Source: Erodium maritimum
Lineage: Eukaryota; Streptophyta; Magnoliopsida; Geraniales; Geraniaceae
Assembly: GCA_963921825.1 (NCBI GenBank)
Contig: OY997596.1
Span: 7,073,001 to 7,137,000, forward strand
Reading direction: 5' to 3'
Length of the DNA stretch: 64,000 bases
Part shown: positions 24,197-34,848 of the stretch, in pieces
Position numbering within the stretch: the first letter of the stretch is position 1
Layout of the letters: every line of letters starts with the position of its first letter
Translations under genes and position numbers: made by a program
The notes under the pieces: generated by a model
Database searches by the model: none
What the model saw: only the letters and a program-made list of their open reading frames with translations
What the model was told of the DNA's origin: nothing

Positions 24197-25483
24197 GAAC
24201 AAAGTCATGTTTTAACCTAAATGAGTTCGTTCAACTATGTTTTCATTATGTATTGTATTTTATGCATCATCTTTACATTAAAAAAAAAGAAATTGATCTT
24301 TATTTTGTATGTAAACTTTGGATGAGTAATTTTGGCCAGCATGAGTGAGTCGGGAGTAAATATTTCATCATTACAGATTTTTGAAGAATGATTGGAGAAT
24401 TTATTGTTGATAGTATTATTCAACTGTATTTTTGTGTATGCGGTATATTTCTTATTGAGTGCAAGATGATTTTGTGATGCTAGATGCATTAGGGTGACAC
24501 GCAAAGGCGATCATACCAGGTATTAGGTGTGGTTAGTTTTCAATCCTTTTTATTTTCGTCACCTTGCTCCTATCTTGATTTCCCCTTGTAGCGGGCCTAG
24601 TTAAGAGATAATAGTCTCATTTCACTTGTTACATGTATAGGAGGTTGAGGCCACATACTTGTTGTTTTGTGATCAAACTATGTGTTTTGGTAGATTAAAA
24701 ATCTAATCGAGTTCAAGTGGTTAGTCCCATTATGCATTTGTGGTACCAATTTTTCAAAATCATATACACTGTGCATGGGGAATTGAGTATAGGTCATGGG
24801 GAAAGAGGATCTAATAAAATCTATGTATTAGCAAAGGCTTGAGGGACTGCGGTGGATCGCTTTGCAGAATGAGGCCCTCATGTCCCGAGTTAGTCATAGT
24901 ATAATAAAAGGTGAAACACTACCCCCAACCTATCTTAATGTGATCCAAAGTTTTCTACACGTGATTGAAAAAAAAAATTGATCTATCGCTTGACTCGTAA
25001 AGGAACGAGATGAGTTAACCATTCGCATAGTCCCAAGGTAATGTAATTTCATGATAACATTCGATCGTTATATTTGTGAATAAGATTACATTATGCTCTT
25101 GATTAGTACCATGGTATGTAGAACCGAGATAGCAAAGGGCTTAATGACAATATATAGGCTTGAAATCTTTCTAATTACTGCACTTCATCTTGTAGACCAC
25201 TACACATACACTCCTAATTTACAACATGTAAAGAATGGTTGGTGGAAAGTAGTAAGAGTAATGAAAAAATGGTTGGTAGCCCTACTGTCGATAAAATCCA
25301 AGTGAGAGCATGCAACTTCTTTGAGTCTTAGATGTTTATTCTATTATTTGCTTGTGCATTTGCACAAGAAATTTTGTTTTGTTTAGTAAGTATATGCATA
25401 TTTACTGCTTTCAATAATCCGGATTCGCCAAACTCCGCCTACGGAGATAATATCGCGGGGTTTATCTTGGTACTTGTCTTAGT
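24197..25483. other. Intergenic stretch, no gene recognised
   Basis: About 1.3 kb of AT-rich sequence has no coding motif, no clear repeat and no element ends. A short frame at 25093-25305 has no recognisable domain. It may be unique genomic sequence or very old repeat. Confidence 0.5.
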
Positions 25484-25492
25484 TATAATTTA

Positions 25493-26866
25493 GGGTTATT
25501 TACGATAAGGTACCCTAATGTTTCGTCCACGAACGATAAGGTACCCTAATGAATTTTTTGTCCGATAAGGTACCCTAATGATTCGTCCACGAACGATTTG
25601 GTTTAAAATTGGCATATTCCGTTAAAAACTAACGGAATATTCCTCTAAAATAGACATGTGCAGTTAAGTGGGGTGTGAAATGACGATTTTACCCTTTCTT
25701 ATTTTAAGCTTATAAATTTGATAGACAAAATTACCATTATACCCTTAATTATATAATACAATAAAAATATAATAAATAAATTTAAATTTTTTTAAATTTA
25801 AGAAAATAATTTTTAAAAAATAATAATAATAAAAGTTTAAAATTTTAAAAATATTAAAAAAAAAATTTAAAATACAAAATATTACAATATTAAAAAAATT
25901 CAAAAATAATTTTTATTTTTTAAAAAAATCAATTTTATTTATATTATAAAAAAAGGGTATTGTTCACCCATCATCCCCGACCCCCCTCCGGCGTCGCCTC
26001 CTCCTCCTCCGCCGTCGTCTCCGGTCACCCTGTCCACCGCCGTCGTCCCCAGCCACCCACCCCCTCTCACCGCCTCCTCCTCTTCCCTCTTCCACCTCTC
26101 ACCGTCTTCGAATCGCAGAGCTGAAGCTCTACGATTCAGATCTGAACCAAATCGCATATCTGAATCGCAGAGCTTCAGCTCTGCGATTCGAGGACGGGGA
26201 GAGGTGGAAGAGGGAGAGGGAGGAGGAGGCGGCGGTGAGAGGGGGTGGGTGGCCGGGGACGACGGCAGTGGACGGGGTGGCCGGAGACGACGGAGGAGGA
26301 GGAGGCGACGCCGGAGGGGGGTCGGGGACGATGGGTGAACAGTACCCGTTTTTTTTAATATAAATAAAATTGATTTTTTAAAACTGTTTTTTTTAATCTG
26401 AATTTATATTTTTAATATAAATAATTTTTTTTAAACATAAAAATTATTTTTGAAAATAAAAAATGATTTTAAAAAAATAAAAACTGATTTTTAAATATAA
26501 CAATCTGATTTTAAAAAATAAAAACTGATTTTTGAAAGTAAAAACAAAATTCAGTTTTTAAAAATATAACTTTTAAAAATATATATAATTTATTTATTTT
26601 ATTTTGAAAATTAAAAATAACTAGAAAATATAAATTAAGGAAAAATAATAACTGAGGGTATAATGGTCATTTCACTCTTAAGTCAAAAGTCAACTGAAAT
26701 GTCAAAGGGCAAAATAGTCATTCTACATAATTCTGTTAGTTTTTTAACCGCATTAAACCAAATCGTTCGTGGACGAATCATTAGGGTACCTTATCGGACA
26801 AAAAATTCATTAGAGTACCTTATCATTCGTGGACGAAACATTAGGGTACCTTATCGTAAATAACCC
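25493..26866. mobile_element. Mutator-like hairpin element with reiterated ends
   Basis: A 1374-bp element has a perfect 9-bp target-site duplication, TATAATTTA (25484-25492 and 26867-26875). The two ends are long inverted repeats starting GGGTTATTTACGATAAGG. Each end contains three direct copies of a GATAAGGTACCCTAATG phrase separated by 'tcgtccacgaac' linkers. Nearly the whole element is one inverted repeat centred near 26145, with a GC-rich inner part (25953-26353) between AT-rich arms holding 'aaaaactgattttt' repeats. There is no transposase. A transcript through it would form long double-stranded RNA. Confidence 0.93.
25953..26353. repeat. GC-rich inner inverted repeat, possibly captured sequence
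   Basis: The left arm (about 25953-26140) and right arm (about 26155-26353) are close inverted copies, rich in CTCC/GGAG triplets. The centre has smaller palindromes around 'gaatcgcagagct'. The base composition contrasts sharply with the surrounding AT-rich arms. This would fit a gene fragment captured by a Mutator-like element and then copied into the other arm. The short minus-strand frame at 25939-26157 has no domain I recognise. Confidence 0.6.
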
Positions 26867-26875
26867 TATAATTTA

Positions 26876-27759
26876 TATTTATATATGATATGTTTTCTTT
26901 GGTCTGTTGGCTGTTATGTGTTTGGTTTTCTCGGAGCAAGAAAAGTCTTATTGTGGGGTGTTGATGCGGGCATATTTTAGCACCTAAGGTTCCACAATTT
27001 ATCGAGCTTTATGGACTTTTGTTCAGCTACTTGTCGTAAATTCAGGTTTAATGTGAATAATTAATGTACTTATTCTTTCGAATGGATAACATACGTAATT
27101 TGGTATGTCGTGCAAGTGGATCGTCAAGAGGATCGATATTTGTCACTCTGGAATATATTCACCATTGTTTTCGTTCTGTAAGTCTCAAAAAAATAAAAAA
27201 TATTGGCGCAAAAACGATATCTATCGGCCTTCAGACAAAGTCGGAGCGAACACAATAGCAAAAAAGAGCCAGAGTGGAGGAATGCACCAGACCATCACAC
27301 GTGGCGTGCTCTGACCAAAGCTAAACGAGTTCTGGTGTGGTGCAGCGCAGCTGCTACCGTGCGTCAGCAACTCAGATGTCGTTCCAATCGTTGATTATTA
27401 GCAGACAGACGTGCGTCTCTTCCCAACCGTCAGATCTTCTTGGACGCACCACAGGATCGCAATTGCACTGCTTCTCCCCTGCGCTCTACCACACTAGAGC
27501 ACGTCGGCTCTTCCCTAGCTCGCCCTTGCTTCTCTCCCCTTTGAGCATGTGGCTCTACCTGGTTTGTCGAACGGTAGGGCATCGTCATCAATTTTTCTCA
27601 TCCACAATTGACACAAAAGGGATACTATCTCTTTCTTTTTTTTGGAACGGCCTAACATATACGAAGTCTATCTTTTTTTTCTTGGGGTGGGGGAATTGGT
27701 AAAAGAACACACAGAAGAGTAGCTCATTCTACATAGCTCCTTTTTGATCCTTTGAAGAG
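26876..27759. other. Intergenic stretch, no gene recognised
   Basis: This is mixed-composition sequence with short runs of A and T. The frame at 27337-27702 (121 codons) has no recognisable domain. No element ends were found before the solo LTR at 27765. Confidence 0.45.
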
Positions 27760-27764
27760 CAATA

Positions 27765-28271
27765 TGTTAGGTGGTTAGTATAATAACGAAAATCAGATAC
27801 AAAATAGTATAGAAATTGGAAAAACAATACCAAACAATTTATAGAAACTATAGGAATCGGAAAGGGGTTTAGTCGAGTCCAGGTAATCATGTGTCCTTAA
27901 GACTCTTGACTGCCCTGTAATGGCAGCGGTCTCCCAGGATAAAACGACTAATCGTCAGCGAACTCGAAGCCGGTTGATCCGTCACCAAAACGAGAAAGAG
28001 AGAAAACTATTTGAGAGATGAATCTGATGTATTTTTGATCTTATTTTTCAAGTCTTGGAAAGAGGTATATATAGGCTCTTGGAAAGGGAAAAAAGGGAAA
28101 TGCATGGGGAGACAAATCCTACGATTTCAGCCCCCAATTCATTGCCATAATCAAAATTGATTTGTCAATTCAATTCTGATTTATTACCTCATTCATGAAT
28201 TAGAAAATAAAAATATATCAAGGATTTTAAATTAATTAATCCATCAGATTTTTTCTAATTTACATCCAACA
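27765..28271 (-). mobile_element. Solo LTR, 507 bp
   Basis: A single LTR lies on the minus strand. It starts TGTTGGATG (28271 downward) and ends CCACCTAACA, with a perfect 5-bp target-site duplication CAATA at 27760-27764 and 28272-28276. It contains a TATA box and downstream leader-like sequence, as expected for an LTR promoter. No internal region is present, so this is the product of LTR-LTR recombination. The small size suggests Copia or a non-autonomous relative. Confidence 0.88.
28066..28073 (-). promoter_or_regulatory. TATA box within the solo LTR
   Basis: TATATATA on the minus strand lies about 200 bp inside the LTR, followed by CT-rich leader-like sequence. This is the expected position of an LTR core promoter. 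Confidence 0.5.
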
Positions 28272-28276
28272 CAATA

Positions 28277-28810
28277 TTTATAGATGAGCGTAGAGAACAC
28301 CATTAATTTGGGAGAGGGCATTTTTTACATGTAGAACTATTTTTTCAAGAGCTTCTATCTTATAATTTGGGTGGAGTACCAGCTCTACTACACACAAAAG
28401 CTTTATTGGGGGGATGTTAGGAGGAGAGACTTGTTGGTTTATCCTTCAAGGTTTTTGGCTAGAGATTGAAGAGTTATGGAGGACAAGTTTTAGAAGATTG
28501 ATTGGTGATTGTATCTCTACTTTCTATCTTTAGTATGAAATCATTTGTTTGTTTCTCATCTTTGTATTCTCTCATCATCAACAACTAAACCCCCATAATC
28601 TAGGGTTATTAAGAATTCCCGTAGTGATTTTCATAATTGAATGGCTAGATTGTTGTGATTATTGATTTGTGTTAGAGTTTATGATTGTGCTTAAAGCTTT
28701 ATCTCACTTTTAGGCTTGATAACTGATTTGGATTAGCATCTAACACTTGAAAGAGTAAGATTCTAATCAGTCTGAAATCATTCTTAAGTTGGGTCTAAAT
28801 CCTAGCTAGA
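28277..28810 (+). repeat. Possible Gypsy LTR fragment flanking the solo-LTR nest
   Basis: This AT-rich non-coding sequence was contiguous with 38238-38760 before the nest at 28816-38232 inserted. It contains 'aacccccataatctaggg' and a continuation with 'ccttgggatcgatattcg' in 38640-38720, phrases that resemble the 3' part of Athila/Tat-type LTRs. Orientation and ends are uncertain. Confidence 0.35.
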
Positions 28811-29714
28811 ACTAATGTCACGCCCCAATTTCAGTAAAATCGAACCTAGAACGCGAACGTTTAATTTAATAAAACCTTTTCAAACCTTTTGCATAAACCG
28901 CTTTTAAAACCATCAATTTGTTTAACAAAATAATAATTTACAACTCAAAGTACGTCCCAACAAGCGGACAAAAATACAAGGTATACGTCGCTAGACTCAA
29001 AAGTAAACCCGGAATCCCGCTCCTAGCTCCTCAAGCTTCGGAAGCTCACCTAGTCCATCCCGCGACCCGTACCTGTAGGAAAAGCAACTAGGGGTGAGCG
29101 TTCGCTCACCACCACGGATAACAGACTGACTACGGCATACTTAGCAGACAATGCCGGTAACACCAACAACAATCGAACACCGGGGACTACTATCCCCAGA
29201 CTCGAGTAACCCGACTGACACACAAACCGTTACTTTTCTCAACCGACTCAACACTCGGACTCGTAATGTAGACCCGACACAACGATTGACGACTTCCTCC
29301 CAAGACACGACAGATAACCACGCAACACCCAATATCACTAAGGATCGCACACCAAACAAGATCACAAAGGATCGCACTCCAGCTGCTCAGTAACCCCCTC
29401 ACGCCCTTTACCGATCCCTGTCAGGCCAGACGGTTGACCTGTCGCCTCTTTTGCCGATCCCCGTCAGGCCAGGCGGTCGACCTGCTGCACTTTTCCCGAC
29501 ACAAAGTCGGATCAGGCTATCGACCTATCACCACCACGCACGCACGGCCAGGACCCCTTTCCTCACGGGCGGGCCCCCTACCCCGTCTGAACATGCAGAC
29601 GCGTGCGATCACAGGACCCCCGTTATTATGAAGCGGGCCCCCAACCTCAGGTAACCACAATCACAATCACAAACAAAGTTCAACAAACAGCAACAACACC
29701 AGTTTGACACTCCA

Positions 29715-29940
29715 CAGGCACTCATGGCCACTCAAGACACCAACGGTAAAACACGGGTTCAACAACCCCACGGGCACTCAAGGCCACCCAAAACACCAAC
29801 GGTAAAACACGGGTTCAACAACCCCACGGGCACTCAAGGCCACCCAAAACACCAACGGTAGAACACGGGTTCAACAACCCCACGGGCACTCAAGGCCACC
29901 CGAGACACCAAAGTAAAGACACGGGTTCAACAACCCCACG
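29715..29940 (+). repeat. Tandem repeat, 56-bp unit
   Basis: About four copies of a 56-bp unit containing 'cgggcactcaaggccaccc' and 'acgggttcaacaacccc' lie inside the outer solo LTR. Starts are visible at 29771, 29827 and 29883. They produce open frames without protein meaning. Confidence 0.85.
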
Positions 29941-29978
29941 GGCACTCATGGCCACCTAAGACACCAACAGTAAAGACA

Positions 29979-30205
29979 CGGGCTCTCATGGCCACCCAAG
30001 ACACAGCAGTAAAATACGGGCTCTCATGGCCACCCAAGACACAAACACTAAAGTACGGGCTCTCATGGCCACCCAAGACACAAACATTAAAGTACGGGCT
30101 CTCATGGCCACCCAATACACAAACAGTAAAGTACGGGCTCTCATGGCCACCCAAGACACAAACAGTAAAGTACGGGCTCTCATGGCCACCCAAGACACGA
30201 ACTAA
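29979..30205 (+). repeat. Tandem repeat, 39-bp unit
   Basis: About six copies of a 39-bp unit 'gggctctcatggccaccca' plus 'agacacaaacagtaaagtac' follow the 56-bp array (for example starts at 30018, 30057 and 30096). The unit length is a multiple of three, so an apparent 13-residue repeat protein appears on both strands; this is an artefact. Confidence 0.88.
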
Positions 30206-30912
30206 ACAATCAACCTCCGGGCATAACCAAATGCCTCCAGTAATTCAAATATCAATAAGTTCACTGCTGTCACGCCCCAATTTCAGTAAACCGAACACAG
30301 GACGTGAACCTTTAAAACAATAAAACATTTTGAAACCTTTTACATTAACATACTTTAAAAATCACCGTTTGTTCAACAAATAATATTTACAATTTGAAAT
30401 ACATCCCAACAAGTGGACAAAATTATGGTATCCGCCGTTAGACTCAAAAATAAACCCAGAAACTAGCTCCTAGCTCTTCAAGCTCCGGAAGCTCACCTAG
30501 TCCAACCTGCGACCGGTACCTGTAGGAAAAGCAGCTAGGGGTGAGCGTTCGCTCACCACCACAGATAACAGACTGACTACGACATACTTAGCAGACAATG
30601 CCGGTAACACCAACAACCAACTCAACACCGGGGATCACTGTCCCCAAACTCAAGTAACCCGACTAACACCCACACACTGATACTTTCCTCAACCGACTCA
30701 ACACTCGGACTCTTAATGTAGACCCAACACCACAATCACGACCTCTTCCAAGGACTCAAAAGACCACCACGCAACACCCAAGATCACAAAGGATCGCACA
30801 CCAAACAAGATCACAAAGGATCGCATACCAGCTGCTCAGTAACCTCCCTCACCAGACCCAACCTCAAACTCGTAATGTAAACCTGACACAACCATTTATG
30901 ACCTCCTCCAAA

Positions 30913-31424
30913 GACACGAACACGGATCAGGCTAGCCAAAGAATGCTCACAACCTGCCGAGACTCGAACACGGATCAGGCCAGCCAAAGAATGCTCGTAA
31001 CCTGCCGAGACCCGGTCACGGATCAGGCTAGCCAAAGAATGCTCATAACCTTTCGAGATCCGGACACGGAACAGGCTAGCCAAAGAATGCTCATAACCTA
31101 TCGAGACTCGAATTTGGTCAGGCCAGCCAAAGAATGCTCGTAACCTGCCAAAATCCACACCACTCCGCGACACGGGTACGGATCAAGCTAGCCAAAGAAT
31201 GCTCACAACCTACCGAGACTCGAACACGGATCAGGCCAGCCAAAGAATGCTCGTAACCTGCCGAGACCCGGTCACGGATCAGGCTAGCCAAAGAATGCTC
31301 ATAACCTTTTGAGATCCGGACACGGAGCAGGCTAGCCAAAGAATGCTCATAACCTGTCGAGACTCGAGTTTGGTCAGGCCAGCCAAAGAATGCTCGTAAC
31401 CTGCCAAAATCCACACCACTCCCC
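30913..31424 (+). repeat. Higher-order tandem repeat (two 256-bp blocks)
   Basis: Two blocks of 256 bp (30913-31168 and 31169-31424) each hold five related monomers of about 50 bp, built on 'caggctagccaaagaatgct' and differing in order-specific ways. Monomers at the same position in the two blocks match better than neighbours do, so a block duplication followed the monomer amplification. Confidence 0.9.
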
Positions 31425-33463
31425 GACACACAGTCGGGTTACTAACCCCGGGCAAACACAATCACAATCACACGCAAAGTTCAACAAGCAGCAACAACGC
31501 AGGTTCTACACTCCACAGGCACTCATGGCCACCCAAGATACCAACAGTAAAAACACAGACTTAACAACCCACGGGCACTCACGGCCTCCCAAGACACACC
31601 AACCATAACTCACGGGCTCAACAACCCCAAGGCACTCACGGCCACCCAAGACTCCAACAGTAAAGACACGGGTTCAACAACCCTACGGGCACTCATGGCC
31701 ACCCAAAACACCAAAGGTAAAGACACGGGTTCGAAAACCCTACGGGCACTCATGGCCACCCAAAACACCAACAGTAAAGTACGGGCTCTCATGGCCACCC
31801 AAAACACAAACAGTAAAGTACGGGCTCTCATGGCCACCCAAAACACAAATAATAACACGGGCTCTCAAGGCCACCCAAGACACCAAATAAACAATCAACC
31901 TCCGGCATAACCAATGCCTCCAACAGTCCTTATATCAACGGTTTCTCAATCAACCTCCGGGCATGGTCATATGCCTCCAGTACTCCTAATATAGATAAGT
32001 TCACAATCAACCTCCGGGCATGGTCATATGCCTCCAGTAATTCTAGTATCACTAAGTTCACTGCTCCTACGACACTACTAAGTGTCACATGCTTTTCTAA
32101 TAATTGTTACGTTCTCGTATCATGCCTTTCTAATATTCGATAACCTAATTAACCCACGACACCCCGGTGTCACATGCAATTCTACAGTTAACCTTCCCTA
32201 GTCAAGGCCGAGATCCAGATACTTTTCTCTACCTCGTGCGTGTTCTCCAAAAGTGCCCAAATAAGCCCGGCGTGATATCAGTCACTCGCCTAGCTTCCCT
32301 TTGCCTCGGTCCGCAGCACAATCTAAAAGAACACAATTTTAAGGCACTTTTAAACTCGCAGGAATAAACTGAAATTCGATAAACTTAACGCCCAAACGTA
32401 ACCCCGACAATGTCGATCACTCCCAAACTTCCCGATTACTCGACATTGTCGATAAAGGACCTGTAAAGGCCCGATTCGCCCGACATGGCGAATCTGCCCG
32501 GGTTTTGTAAATGCCCTTCCGGGGCTCCAAAAATTCCCGTTTTCGTTTCTACGGTCTTAGAATAATTCAAGGGTCCCAATGTACTTGACCGAATCGAATT
32601 CCGACTCCCGAGTCAATTAATTTCCATTTAAAGTTTCTAAACCCGAAACTCCAACTTTCACAATTTAATTCCAAATTTCGATCTGGGTGTGGATTAATTA
32701 CTTGGTGAACGTTCTAAACCACCCGAACACGAAAACCCGATACCCGAGCATGTGGGCCCCACACGGCCATAATGGGAAAATTCCCTTTTTGCTCCAAAAC
32801 GTTCCTAACGAACCTCAAACCTCAACCATTCATCTTTAAACCAATTCTAACCAAAACCCAACCATAATCAAACCGTTTAAACTCAAACCCTAAATTTCAA
32901 ACTTAGTAAAACGAGAATCGGTTAGGTGCTCACCGTAGAGAATGTCGATGTGAGCTTGAATCTTCTATCTTTAAGACGATCCAACGGTTTGATGAACGAG
33001 AATCACCAAAATCCTAAACACCTCTTCTCTTTTTCTCCCCTTTTCTCTCTTCCTTCTAACTCATTTCTCTCTCTAAAAACATCTCTTCTTTTTCCCTTTT
33101 GACAAGTCTTGGCCGTGCATCACCAATTCATCCCCTTTTGTTTTGTTTTAAAAAAAATTAAAACTAATACTTAAAAAGCAAAACTAACCATCAAAGTCTT
33201 GTCTTGTCTTGTCCCAAAACCTAACACCACCACTTGTTTGACAAGTGGCAAGGTGGGTCCCACACCTTTTTGGGAGAATATCTACTAGATATTTTCCAAT
33301 CAGATTCGCGAAATTCGGACGTTTCGGGCCCTGAACGGGCACTTTTTCCAAGAAATTACGAAACTTCACGGGCTACAAGGAAACGGCTCAACTAAGACCG
33401 CTGCAATGACGGCTAAGCTTTTTGGATCCAAAACGGTCCTCGAATGGACCAAAACGTCGCTCG

Positions 33464-33489
33464 GTTGACTTTTCCAGCGAAAAGTCAAC
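33464..33489 (+). other. Conserved hairpin near the LTR 3' end
   Basis: Perfect 10-bp arms GTTGACTTTT and AAAAGTCAAC are separated by six bases. Counterparts occur in the other two solo LTRs (35035-35060, inverted; 38020-38045 with one end mismatch), always about 190-210 bp from the LTR's 3' end. Confidence 0.7.
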
Positions 33490-34848
33490 ATTTCCCAAAT
33501 TGGTCAGAAAGTTGCCCTGAGTCCCCCGGAACTCACTTTGGTCGATAACGGGGTCAACTTAACTCCGGTATGACCCTCGGGGTCAATCTTAGGTTTAATT
33601 AAGTGTCTGCTTAAAATTTTAAATCTTCCTGTTTTTCGCAGATTTGACTGGCGTTGACCGGGAGTGGTTATTACAACTGCTCCTACGACACTACTAAGTG
33701 CCACATGAATTTATATGGTTCGATACGTTCCCGTATCATACGACACCACCCGGTGTCGCCTGCCTTTCTATTGTTCGATAAATTTACCTAACCCACGACA
33801 CCCAAGTGTCACATGCATTTCTACTGTTAACTTTCCATAGTCAGGGCCGAGATCCGGCTACTTTTCCCTACCTCGTAATGCGTTCCCACAAGTTCACAAC
33901 CAAGCTCCGGCGTGCGCACGATCACTCGCCTAGCTTTCCTTTTCCGCGGTCCTCAGCACGATCTAACAAGATCACAATTAAAACACTTTTTAAGTTTGTA
34001 GACAAAGCTGAATTTTAATGAATTTGACGCCCAAATGTAACCCCGAAAATGTCGATCACTCCCAAACTTCCCAATTACTCGACATTGTCGATAATGGACC
34101 CGGAAAGGCCCGATTCGCCTGACATGGCGAATCTGCCCGGGTTTTGAAAACGTCCTTCCGGGGCTCCGAAAATTCTTGTTTTCGTTTCTACGGTCTTAGA
34201 ATAATTCAAAGGTTCCAATGCAATCGACATAATCAATTTCCGACTTCCGAGCGATTTAATTCGCGTTTAAAGTTTCTAAACCCGAAATTTCTAACTTTCA
34301 CAATTTAATTCCATAATTCGTTCCGGGTGTGAATTATCGACTTAGGGATCGTCCAAGACTACCCGAACACGAAAAACACGATGCCCGACCAAGTGGGCCC
34401 CACACGGCCACAACGAAAAATGTTCCTTTTCGCCCCAAAACGTTCCTAACGAACCCCACACCTCAACTCAACCAAAAACTAATAGTTTTAACCCAAACCC
34501 TAACTTTCAAACTTAACAAAACGAAAATCGGTTAGATGCTCACCGTAGAGAATGACGGTGTGAACTCGATTCTTCTATCTTTGAGACGATCCAACGGTTT
34601 GATGATCGAGAGGAGGCAAAACAATAACCAAACCTTCTCCTTTCTTCTCTCCTTTTCTCTCTTCTTCTAACTCACTTTCTCTCTCTAAAAAGTCCTAATT
34701 TTCACACTATGGTCGAACCATCTCTTCTCATTTCCCTTTTGTTTATTCAAAACTAACACCAACTTTACCATATTTACAAAACTAACCCTCATGTCTCATC
34801 TTTTGTTTTGTTCAATAAACCTAACACCACCACATTGGTGACATGTGG

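Larger units (their letters stand above)
30268..33675 (+). mobile_element. Nested solo LTR, same family and orientation
   Basis: A 3408-bp LTR, from TGTCACGCCCC to GTTATTACA, has a perfect 5-bp duplication ACTGC (30263-30267 and 33676-33680). It lies inside the outer LTR, whose sequence resumes with 'tcctacgacactac' at 33681. The same continuous phrase exists unbroken inside this copy near 32063, which proves the join. It carries the 56/39-bp arrays near 31515-31880 and a higher-order repeat at 30913-31424 that the outer copy lacks. Confidence 0.95.

Noticed and set aside
29927..30323. Apparent repeat protein with a 13-residue unit on both strands
   Set aside because: The 39-bp DNA unit is a multiple of three, so all frames stay open; the same array occurs reversed in another LTR.
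30898..31424. CRISPR-like regular repeats
   Set aside because: The units are directly joined, diverged and arranged as a higher-order tandem block in a plant LTR; there are no unique spacers and no cas genes.
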